Assembly (NCBI GenBank): GCA_026874595.1
Contig: CM049317.1
Span: forward strand, 55,894,118-55,958,117
DNA from: Sipunculus nudus
Lineage: Eukaryota; Annelida; Sipuncula; Golfingiida; Sipunculidae
DNA length: 64,000 nucleotides
Direction: 5' to 3'
Below the pieces are notes generated by a model. It worked only from the letters and a program-made list of their open reading frames with translations. It ran no database searches and was not told where the DNA came from. The position numbers and the translations under genes are program-made. Shown one piece after another: positions 47,654 through 60,000 of this stretch (its first letter is position 1; each line of letters starts with the position of its first letter).

Positions 47654-50600
47654 CACACATATAATATATTACTTTTTCAGCGTCTCTGAGTGACATATTC
47701 AACTATATAATATATAATACATATATGTATATATACGATTATTATATATATATATATGTATACTTATTTATATATATACTTAATTTTATTTCAAATAATT
47801 ATAATATTATAATAGAAAATAAGTTTTTTGTTAATTCTAAGCAAGGTTTAGATATATAGCTTTTTTTAGTAAATGTATTCAAAATTTTTAATTCTTTTAT
47901 TAATATATTTTTTTTATTCGAATATTATAATATTATTCTCTGAAAAGTGGGGGGGGGGGATGATTACATTGGCCATCCCCCCCTTGCCAAAAAGTGGGGG
48001 GGGTATATATACCCCCCATCCACCCTATATTGACGCCCCTGCTTGAGGGCATGTCAAAGTCTGAGTCTTTGAGGTTTAAGTCCAAGTAAACATTCTTCAA
48101 GTTAACCACTTAAAGATGCAAGTATCTGCTAAAAATGCCTTAAATATAACATCTCTTTTTATAAGTACCAGTGGAAGCTGTACACAATAAAGTGTATGAA
48201 AGAGTTATATAGAAAAGAATAAAATAAAATATGTGATTTAATATAATACATTACCATGGGTATGGTGCTGTCTGTGCATCGCAAATGTGCCGTTCCAAAT
48301 CCAGTCCGGATAGGTGGAGACACTCTTCACGGTCTCGAAGCTGGGCCAAGCCTGGATGCCAAACTCAGATGTAAACCTGGTAATGGGATAGGTGGTCCAG
48401 TTCCAGCTGTCGGCTAGGTAGTTGTAGTAATGCACTGATGATGAGAATGATGGAGATGAAGGTAATGATATGCCTACAGTAACATGTAAATCTTCCTGTT
48501 AGCATCATGTAATGTTAGAACCAAGCCTGCACCAAGGCTCAGGGCTCAATATTAACAGTTAACCACTTGCCCAGAGCAAGTAAAATTTCCAGGAAATGGT
48601 GGTAGGCAACCAAAAGTGGGCTCCTCATTGCCTGACTGGGCAAGTGGGTCCAACATAAACCTTTTACCAAAAGGCCTGAATTTTAACTAATCTTCATTCT
48701 TAATTTAGCCATTTCCTGTCTTGGAGAAGTGAAATCATATTTTAAAACCTCTGTTTAAATTATCAATGCCAGTAGGTTTATCTGTGCATATACTAAAGAG
48801 AAATGTTATAAATAAACAAACATTTGAACATGTCTTTTGTTGCAAAGTAACATTGTGGAACACACTGTTTGTGTCTGTAATCACTGATTTTGTAAGACAA
48901 GTAACAATTCATGTAGGGCAATTAAGTAATAACAAGATGTCATGTGCCCTACTCGGCAAGTACTTTCCAGCACAAATTAATCATAAGCCTTGGTTTTCTC
49001 TGGGTTCTCCATTTTCCTCTAGCTCTAGACACTACATATGGCTACCACCTGGCCATGGAGAGTGCCTTGATCAGTTATAATAGCTATTTGTACAATCTAT
49101 GTAAAATTGATAAAGTTTAAAGAGGGTGACTCTTTAACAATTACAAATACATTGGTATTTTCAGGAAAAAAAATGATTAGTTACAACCCACTGCAATGGG
49201 GTAGCTTTGAACATGATTATTGTTATTTATGGTAACAACAGCTTTTGCTTCTCAGCACCATCTAGTATTCAAATGTTGAACGATTTAGAAGTTTAAGATT
49301 TTTATTTTTTCAATCAAACATTAACTTTAATCATATTTCACCTCTACACAGTGGAACTTTATGTATTCTCACTGACAATCCACTCAAATGTATAAGAATA
49401 TACAAAGGAATTATCAAGTTTTAATGCCTAACTCACAAGATGGCACTGATATGCAATAGTGGTTTACCGTAATTAATAATGAAGACATATGCTGAGGTAT
49501 AATTTTTTTCAATTATTTTAGTTTTTAAAATTATAATTATTTTTGTAACAACACAGTGAAAAGTTAGTAAGAGCTCTTCAACATTATTTAACTACTGCAA
49601 GAACAATCAAATAACTCAGTTAAACAAATTCATGAACTCAGTTAAATTTAGTGAGTTGTACAGAGCTAACAATAATTGAAAGCTGGTTGAAAGACCAGTA
49701 TTTCAGTAATACTTAGTTTGATAAACCCCCCCGTTCCCTCCCTGTGAATGGTGGTTTTGTTAGTAAACTGTTGTGAGCTTTTCTGTATTAATGAGAATTT
49801 TCTCTGTTAAAGTTTATACGCCAGAGTAAGCCAACCGAAAATTTTCCCTTATCGGGCCTATTATCGCCCATCCCGCCTCGTTCCCGTGTATCTAGGTCAC
49901 ACTTCCTATGCCTGTAATCCCATTTTCGAAGGCGTAAGGAAGATGACTGGGAGGGAGCGATGTTTGTAATACAGAAAAGCTCACAACAGTTTACTAACAA
50001 AACCACCATTCACAGGGAGGGAATGGGGGGGTTTTATTACGTAAACATAATTGTGAGCTGTTTCTGTATTAATGAGAAAAGAACAGACAGTCCTTGGGGA
50101 GGGAGCACCTACCTGTAACGATGGAACGAGGAGAATCTCAGTGCTGGGATGGTGCAGCAGACGACATCGGCGGTGGAACAGACGGAGAGGAAGAAGATGG
50201 CCTGGAAAATTGTAGGACCTCACCCGAGGCGATCACAGGGCCCAGGGAGTAAAGGCCCGAAGCCTGGAGCTGAACATCCTTTAGATAAAAGCATGTGAAT
50301 GTAGATGGGGATTTCCAGTAGCCCTTCTTGACCAATTGATTGGGTGAGATCCCGGAGAAATGGCCCTAGGAAGTCGAAAGAGCTCGAATGTCATGAGCCT
50401 TGATGTGATGTGGTTCTAAGGTGGATGGAGAAGCTGATTCATATGCGGCGACGATAGTAGCTTTGAGCCACGCACTAATGGTGATAGGGCTAATCTCCTT
50501 ATTGGAAGTGGTGACTTTTGTAGAAATAAACAACTTCTTGCGCCCGCCCCCCCCCCCCCCCCCCCGGTAAAGAATGAGTAGCTTTAAGATAATAACGTAA

Positions 50601-53600
50601 CGCACGAACCGGGCAAGTGGTAGCCCCATAACGGTACTGACCGTTAGGGAGGGCTGGAACGTGCCAAGCAGACGGAGGATCATCGAAATTTTGATTCTTT
50701 CTATAAAAATCCGGAGGAAAATGTAGGGTGGCCGACGAACCGTCGGCCGCAATTTGTGTGAATTTCGAATCAGCCACGAGGGCATGAAGCTCAGAACAGC
50801 GACCGGCCGAGGCAAGAGCGAGGAGGAAAACCGTTTTCAGAGATAAATGGAGAAGATGGGCCGAACGCAACGGTTTATAAGGGGGTTCCCGGAGTGACGT
50901 AAGACGACGTCCAGGCGCCAGGAAGGCGCAAAATACCGAGGACGAGACGCACGGGCATGAACCCCCTTGAGAAAATCCGACACCAACGGATGATGAAGGA
51001 CACGATCGTGACCCAGCGGACGGAGCACAGACAGCAGGGCGGCACGATAGCCCCGCAGAGAGGGATAGGATAAATGTTTATCCTGCAGTAAGAACACAAA
51101 AAAGTCCAAAACTGCCGCAAGCGACGGATTTAAAGGGGAGATTCCCCGGGAAGACGCCCACTCGGTGAAGAGACGCCACCGGGAGTCATAGATGCGGTCC
51201 GAAGAACGGCGACGGGGAGCCAAGGCAAGGAGAGCAGCCGGACTTGAAATGCCCTGATCCTTGAGGTGTCCGAGGAGAGCACGCATGCGCATAGAGGGCA
51301 CGACCGAAATGGGCAACGTGCTCGAGGGAACGACGGGAGCGCGATGCGGAGCGGTAGTAGAAGCGGGGGGCGAGAGAGCATCGAGCGCCACAGAGGAAAC
51401 CAGGGAGCCGCAGGATGAAACGGGAGTATGAGAAGAAGGGTCGCCTGGTCCGCGCGGGACAAGCGGAGAAGGACACGGCGGATGAGATGAGGCGCCGGAA
51501 ACGCAAAGAGAAACCGGTGAGACCACCCGGACGGCGGCGTGTCGGGGAGACGGTCGCGAGGGTGACGTAAATGCGTCGCGGTAGGTACGAGAACAGGGGG
51601 GGGGGACGGAAAATCGAACAGATCGAATTCTGGCCGCCCCAGGCGAGCGAAAACACTCCGAACAACCGGGAGCGGAAGGCGCAACGTGAGAAATGAACGA
51701 ATCTGCCGGCGGAGCTTGAGAGCAAAATCTCGCGGGAGCGACGCAGTTCCGGATGCAAAATCGAGCGTGACACCCAGAAATTGGAGGGACTGGGTGGGAG
51801 TGAGAAGAGACTTCTCCGCATTGACGAGAAAGCCAAGGTTCCGAAGTAAGGTGAGAACCCGGGAGCGATGCGACAGTAAGAGGGAGCGATCGGCCGCATG
51901 GACCAGCCAATCGTCCAGATAAGGGAGCACAGAAATGCCACGGGCACGGAGATATCACGTGACCGTATGAACCAGCATGGGAAAAATCCAGGGGGCCACG
52001 TTGATCCCGAACGGGAGGGCCCGGAATTGAAAAACGCGGTTCTGATACGCGAAGCGAAGAAACGGTTGAGACGAGGGATGGATTGGAACGTGAAAATAGG
52101 CATCCGTAAGGTCGCTTTTGAACGCCCAATCCATCCGCCGAACAATGCGGAGCACAGCATGGATATTGAACATCCAAAACGGGGGCGGACGGATGAACGA
52201 ATTGAGGCGCTTCAGGTATATGATGGGGCGCCAACGGCCGTGCGGCTTGGGAACAAGAAAAAGGCGAGAGTAAAACCCAACGGTGGACGGGGAAACCTCG
52301 AAAATCGCCCGTTTGTCTATCATAGATTGAATGGCCTCCTCTAAAGCGAGGCGCTTGGCGGGATCAGACGGAGGTGGAGTGAAGAACGGGTGCAGGGTGA
52401 CGGGAGGTGCGTGCAAAAACGTAAGACGGAACCCAAACTTTATGGTGCTGAGAATTAACCGATGTGAGGTGATACCCGCCCACGCGGGAAAATGTTCGCT
52501 GAGACAAGCGCCGACCGGAACAAGAGGGTCATTTCTTGGTCGAACCTCGTTTTGAGGAACGACCACGAAAAGGCTGAGAACGGCTGGAACGTCTGGAAGG
52601 ACGAGAAGACGTAGCAGGAGCGCGACGCGGCTGAGCGGAAGCCGCAACCGAAGGCCGAGGGCGGGGGACACGGAAGGAAGGCCGAGGTGCAATAGAGGCT
52701 GAGCGGAGGCGGGCCTGACGATCCGTTTGTCATTGTTCAGATTTTGGATATATAGTCAACTTTTGGTTCTCCAATTTTTTATTTCAGATGAACAATTTTA
52801 AGAATAAACGGTGTTTGGTTATTCGACATTCTACTGTACCAGTGTTTATGAAATTCACATTCATTTTCATATGAAATTTTACCTTTTTTAACCTAAAAGT
52901 TTTAATATGACACTATCTGAAACCTGTTTTTTTCCTGTATCATGTTTCTTTCTGATTTAATATTGAATGTTTTTAATTTTGATTCAATAAAAAATGTTTA
53001 ATTAAATTTTAAAACAAGTTATCTCATGTTATGTATCTCAATACTTTACTCATGATATATTACACAATACAATACTTATCTGTTATATTATAAATAAGAT
53101 TAACGTCAGATATCACTTTCGATCCGATGATCAAACAATGTCAATGTATCGATACAGGGACATCTGTTTATACCTATTTTGGATGTATGACTAGTATTTC
53201 GATTCATCTGTGAACCTTTGAATTGTTACTCTCCAATTTCCAGGAATGGATGTTCTGTTTCAAATCAGTTCTGCAAAGTCAAACCTAAAACACATAATGG
53301 AATGGAACATGGAAAGCGGAACAGGGGGTTACATAACTAAATGGAAGGGAACAACTTTTAAATGGATGAATGTTAATGACATAATTCATAGTAATAAACA
53401 TATTTCAACATATGTGATTTGGTAAATTTCAATTTCAGCCCCTGTTCCAAAATCTGTTCTGTTCCATGTTTTAGGCCAGCTCCAAAAGAGTTTTAGGCCA
53501 GCCCCAAAAGACCCCCCAGGAGGTGTGAGTGAATGTTTTGACTTTGCCGAACTGATTTCAATAGGCCTAAGTATAGTGAACGGTCGTGGTCCAGCACCTT

Positions 53601-53977
53601 AGCTACTCCGCTAGGTCCTACTCTGTATTAACTGTAAAATGTGAGTGTAGAATAAGACACCGTTTTGTTGTCATAATACACACCATCCCCATAGTGGTTG
53701 TCATAGGGATCCTTAGCGACCCATCCTTCCTTTTCTGTTTCGACACCATTGGATGGGCTGGATGAGACAAATGGTCGTGATTGGTCTTCTTTCATCACTT
53801 GATCTCTTATGGTGTTAACGTATAGGGCGACATAGTCTTTGTAGAACCTTGGCTTCTGAGTTCCGACATGCCACCTGCAAGTGGAAAAGAATTCTTTAAA
53901 CTAATTAGCCAAAAAAAAAACACAACTCAAGAATATACAATAAATGTTAACATTTATAATGAAATGATAGCACCTAC

Positions 53978-54016
<39 letters not shown>

Positions 54017-57000
54017 TTTTTGTATATGTTTTTACATATAAAGTGCCAATTCTCAAAAGGTTGGACTCACAATGCAATTCAACCTACTCCCTGCATCTCC
54101 CCCTCAGCCAATTTTCTTTCTCGCTGATTCAAGTAATGACACCAGATATGGAAAATGTACTTCAAATAATGACACCTGATATGAAAAAATGTGCTGCTAT
54201 GGATATCCATTATATTGAAACTATATGACTTCAAACAGTCAGTAATCTCAACTTTATGATACAACACAAAATTACATTTGAATTCTATACCTCTATGGTG
54301 ACTGCCATCATTTCTTGTGCCTCGCACAAGTTGGTTGTCAATCGCATACCCCTTAGCAGTCATGATTGTATTAATGTCAGAAATTAAGCAAACATGCAAG
54401 GAGATGTACAATGTGCTGAGTTGTAATGGAATCATATCTGCACATGGTAGGTTTTGAAAGAAAGTACAAACAATGTTTGTTGGTTTGAAACATATTGTAC
54501 ATGGTAGGTGTTAGAAAGTACACACATATCAGGCATGGATTTAGGATTTTTTTTTTATTTTTTTTTGTTGGAGGTAACTGCCTCCATTTTTTAATGCTCA
54601 CTTATCTAATTATTAACCTAAGTATGTACATCTGCAAAGTTTGCATTTCGGTTTGGGACTATTTGACAGGGCGGTAACACTTGTTTCCTATCATTTTTAG
54701 TTTGTATCCTGGTGTCACCTCGGCCCAGTGTCTACTGCACCTGCGGGTCCTTGGTGTATCATCTTCCCCATTGCTAGGTCATAAGACCGAGGAACCCCCA
54801 AATACGCACTGGTATGTGAGTGATACACGGCTGTGGGGCACAGCCTTCCCATTAAGTCTGCAGAGCGCTCACCCTGGGTGGTTGACTGTGGAAAACCTTA
54901 CCGCCTCGGCCGAGATTTGAACCCATGATCTCCCAGCTTTGAGTCCTGCGCTCTACTCCTGAGCCACAGAAGCCGGTCGGATCCAGGATTTTTTGCACAG
55001 GGGAGGTCAGTGCTAGTGTAGATAAACATTGGCTGATTATTCCAACCAATTAACCTGTCATGGTTTAAAATTTGTCTAAAAAATATTGGTGGTTGAGAGC
55101 AGGGGGATCTCGACCCTCAACCCCCCCCCCCCCCCCCCCCCCCCATACCCCTGGGTCCAGGCCTGCATATATACTGATGGTTACATGGTCTTTTTCTGAT
55201 GGTTTGTTTCATTTAAACTGACAACATATCAGTATGCATAGGGTTGAGGTGCTGTAATTAAAGGAAAAATATTTTCAATATTGCCAGTTTGGCCACTCTG
55301 ACATTTTGGCAGACTCTCCTGTGTTAGAGGGGGAAAATTACCACCATCCATTCATTGATTACAACCAAACAATTAAAATTCATGACTATTAATGGCAGAT
55401 TACCATTTCCTTAAATTTTATTACATTCAAAGCTAGTTATTCACTTGCTTTATTTGTAGAAGTTAAGGACTTTCTAACTTATTCTGGGTAAGTCTTAGAA
55501 AACATTTTTATGAAACACTTGTGATGGGGTGTAAGCTTATTTATCAGCAAGCTATTAGTAAACAGAGTTCATGAACCTATATTGAAAAATTGGAAAACCT
55601 TATGACAGGAGTTGCTTGACTTCACATGATTACCAATTGTTGTTCCTGAGAGATTGCGAAGCAGTGCCACCTTTGGTCATTTGCAACATTCATCTGATTT
55701 TGACCGATTTCTATGGCTCAGGGCAAGTGAACAGGAATCAAAGCCAGAAGATTGTGAGTTGGAATCTCAGTTGAGGTGGTGAGATTTTTCACAGTCAGCC
55801 CCCATCCAGGGTGAGAGCTCTGCAGGGTTAAAGGGCAGGCTGTGCCCAACGGCCATGTTTCACTCACAAATTAGTTCCTCGGTGGTATGACCCAGCAATG
55901 GGAATGATTATGCACCCAGGGCAAACAGGTGCAGTAGTCACCAGGCCTGGTTACACCAGGAAATAAACTGAGAGGAGGCGCTTTCAACTGTCCTGTCACA
56001 TAGCCCAAAACCGGAATGAAATTATGCAGATGTACACATAAATAGTTAAGGTAGCATTAAACTAGGGACCCACAGGTCTTGACGCTCAGCTAAATCTGTC
56101 TATAAGGATATTTTTTAAGAATGTTTTCAGAATGACAGTCCTGTGACCTTAACCTATGACCTTGTGACCAAATTATCTTAGAACTTATTATCCTTGAACT
56201 TGCAGCATTTAGATTATTGTAACAATCTTTCAAAAAGTGACCTTGACCTCTGACCAGGTAACCTCAAAATTTACAGATTTCCTCACTTTGGGCAAGTAAG
56301 CCATGTGTGAAAGATGGAAAGTTTGGGATGAAAAGTTTGATTTACAGTGCATTTACAATTTTTTTTAAGATGTGGCCCCTGTGACCTTCAACTTTGATCT
56401 CTGGACCCTGAAAATCAAAATGAATTTACTTAAGTTGTGGGTCATTATTAAATCAAGTTTGAAGCATCTGTCTATCCAAAGCAGAATTATCATCCATAAA
56501 CTAATTTGTGAATGGATGTGCCCTGTGACCTTGACCTTTGACCCTATGACTGTAAAAATTGAACAGAATCTTCTCCTATTGGCAGGTTAGCAATATTTGA
56601 AGATAGAAGGTTTGTGATGAAAAGTTTGGTTTCAATTGCATATGCATTCTTTTTAAAGAAATGAGTCCTGTGATTTTGACCTTTGACCATTGTTCCCAAA
56701 AATCGACACGGTTCTTACTTTAGTGGTTAGCCATATATAAGTTAAGTTTGAAACCAATATGCCAAACTAACTAGAGTTATCATCTGGAAATTAATTTGTG
56801 AAAAGAAGGCCCCTGTGACCTTGACCTTTGACCTTGTGACCCCAAATCATTTATGTACTCCCCATACTGGCAAGTTTGCTAAAAAATTGAAAGTTTGGGA
56901 TGAAAAGCTTGGCTTAAAATGCAGCCATAATCTTTTTTACTAAGGGAGTCCTGTGACCTTGACCTTTGACCTCCTGACCCTAAAATCATATAGGTTCTTG

Positions 57001-60000
57001 CTTTAGTGGTGCGCCATATGTCAGTCAAGTTTGAAATCCATGTGTCAATACAACCTGGAGTTATCATCTGGAAACAAATTTGAGTGGATGAACAGATGGA
57101 CAGACAGACAGCTAGACAAACAGACAGACAGGGTGATTACTATTGGGCATCCACTTGTGATCAATAAACACACCCCGTTTGGGACACTAGATGTAATCAC
57201 AGCTCTAAAAACTGACATGACTGTTGTCATTTTATAGTAAAAAAATAGAAAAATATTCGTTTAAATAACAAAAAATACAGGTGGTGCCACCACTTTTCGG
57301 GAAATGACAAAACTAGTCATAGGGGACTCTTAAATTCTGTGCATGCCACACATAACAGAGGCCAAAACAAGGTTTGTAGGGAATAACAAAGACACGTGCT
57401 CACTTGTCACAGCAGGAACACATGTGCTGAAACAGTTTAGCTCAGAATGAAAGGTCGTGTCACAGCCTTTTCTGTTCTTTAATGCTACTCATTTACTAAT
57501 TTTACATCAGATTTAAGTTTTCATTAGTTTTCATAAGTGATCCAGGTAGAAAGAAACAGTGGAAAGTACTAATTATCTGGGCAAGGGACTCATTGTGATT
57601 GTGTGTTCATATGTTCCTGGTTTGGTTGGCTGTTTGTTAAATTTTTCATAGAAATAAGTAAATGAACAACCATTTTAGAACAATGATTTTTAATGATCGG
57701 TATTAATTTTTCATGTACGTGTCAAGATATTTAAATACACTGTGCTGTTTCACAAAACCTATGTTCATACATATACAGTTAATTGTACTTCATCAAAATA
57801 AAATAAATTACATTAACTTGTTTTTTTTTAACAGTAGACTACCAAAAAATTAAACTTAATGGTGACATTTAGCAAAGATATGCATATAATTTTTACAAGC
57901 TAAGCATTGATCCCCTTTAATACTGGTTTATAGAGAACAGATTAATTGGTATGTCTCAACTGGTTGAAGGGGCTAACATTTTATATTACCAAAGCCTGAA
58001 TGTCATCATTTTATCTCATATTTACTTGAGGCCCTCTAAGATGATGGCATCCGTGGATAGCTTTAAGGCCCTTAAATTACATGGATGCAACACAATTATA
58101 GGGTTATACAGATATATGCCCACATGACCAGTCTAGACCCACTGCAAATCAAAGAATATTCAACTCATGGAATCCTTGTGTCACCATTTCCTTTGTTTGT
58201 CAATGCAGTTTGTCATACAGCTAAAGGACACACCGTCAGTATATTTTAACTCTTCATTCACAACAAAAAATATGTAGTTTCAGTAAATGACACAATACTT
58301 TTTTTATTCAATTTATAAAGAATTTTGAAGGATCTAACTGGAGTTAAACGTTTGGAGCTGGTGAAGTGTTGAACATTTATTGAATTGGATATATTATTCC
58401 ATAATTCTTACTTTACATATTTTTATTTTTTTCTCAAATTATGTAAAGTCCTCTGGGGAAAAGGTACCATTTATACAATTATTTTTGTGCCCATTCATTA
58501 ATATTATCCTTGCCATTCCCAGAAACTCATCGTATCACTATCTAATGAGAAGGGATCTTCGTTAATTTAAATGAACTGTGACATCATGTTTTTACTTGAC
58601 AGCTATGTGTTGGTTATGCCACTGTAAAAATACAGTGTATTTTCTATATTTATCATTGGTGCCAGATACAGCATACCTACATCTATACTTTTAAAAGGCA
58701 TGTGAACAGAAAACTTTTTATAATTTCATTTCAGAACACTTTTATCCATCACAGAAGCAGACATGTTTCATCTTAGCTTTATTAGTTTTCATTAAGTTAA
58801 TGACTTCATAATGGCAGTATCAGCTGCATACTGCCAAAGTCTTTTGGTGTGTGTGTATGTCACTCTGTGCCTACTGTGCATGAAACAAGAAACTTTGTAT
58901 ATATGTACACAGTCAGAGGGACCATGCACAGACCACTCTGGTGTCTGGAATGTGTATCAGTCAGCACCTGTGCCCTGACACTGGGATATCTTGATATGTT
59001 AATTGATCTCTGGCAATTAATGGCATCCTGTGGTTTGATTAACAGCTAACATTGACTTCAGAGCCAACATAATTCTTTTGGAGCAGTAGATGTGAGCCCA
59101 AGGGTCTTTAACTCTATTATTTTAAGAGTGACTGGAAAGTACCTTCCTTACAAGTCTGGTTCACACAGTGCTCATAGCAGCGGATTCCTTTGGATTAATA
59201 CTTCTTTCGAGATGCTTTCAACAAAATTTGTTTGTAAGCATCCACAAATTTGAAGTGGATTAATGGAACAACTGACAGGTCTAGATTGCTATACACAGCC
59301 ATGGTGAGTGAACATGTGTTCACTGTTATTCCCTACCAACCTCGCTTTTGCTAGCTGATTAATTATTCATGAGGAACATTAAGAATCCCCTATGGTCAAT
59401 TTTCAAGGCAAAATTCATGACAATCCATGCATTTATTATCAAGATATTGGAGGTTTTGTATCAAATTTATGATTATTCTGGGAGGTAATTTCAAGCCCCA
59501 TAGCTTGGAGAATATAGGTCGCAGTGACCTAATTTCAGGTTTCCAAGGAAATTTTTTATTGACCTCCTTGGATGTTTACTTAGAAGTTTCTAGGACCAGC
59601 AGTTTAGATTTGTGCCCTGCAAATGGACAGCCAGCCTGAAGCTGGACGGCCGGATGACCGGATGGACGACAGACAAAGTGCCATTCCTATACCTCAGTTG
59701 ACTTACAGTCAGCTAATCTAAAATGGAGGCGGTTACCACCCCAAAAATATAAGAACGTTTATAAATAATACTGACAACCTGAGCAACATGGGATTGGCAC
59801 TTTTTGGACAATTTTTGCAAAAGGTTCCCAATATTATCTTTATCTAATACTTGTCAGATAATGGTAAAGGTCCACGTAAGTACTTAAATGTTATGCTTGC
59901 AATTTTGTAGATACATAAATACATAGGTAAATTTGGCAATTTCACTTTCATGATCCTAAAAGGAATTTAACTGGTATGCAAATACAAATACACACCCATA

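Larger units (their letters stand above)
49722..52735 (-). mobile_element. Decayed DIRS-type tyrosine-recombinase retrotransposon
   Basis: A same-strand insertion in a MANBA intron. In transcription order it has a gag-end/RT region (from about 52692), an RT thumb, a conserved linker block and a tyrosine recombinase, then the palindromic end. DIRS elements insert by recombinase rather than integrase. The copy is dead: a TGA splits RT just before the YLDD active site, there are several frameshifts, a poly-G expansion (C run at 50547-50565) breaks the recombinase, and a TAG lies after its HDIR motif. The RNase H region between the RT thumb and the RPEFDLF block is missing. The GC content is higher than that of the surrounding intron. 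No matching right terminus is visible beyond 52.74 kb. Confidence 0.85.

Noticed and set aside
50837-52234. 465-codon open frame on the minus strand taken as one protein
   Set aside because: Only its C-terminal third is the recombinase. The rest is an out-of-frame reading of the DIRS RT and linker.
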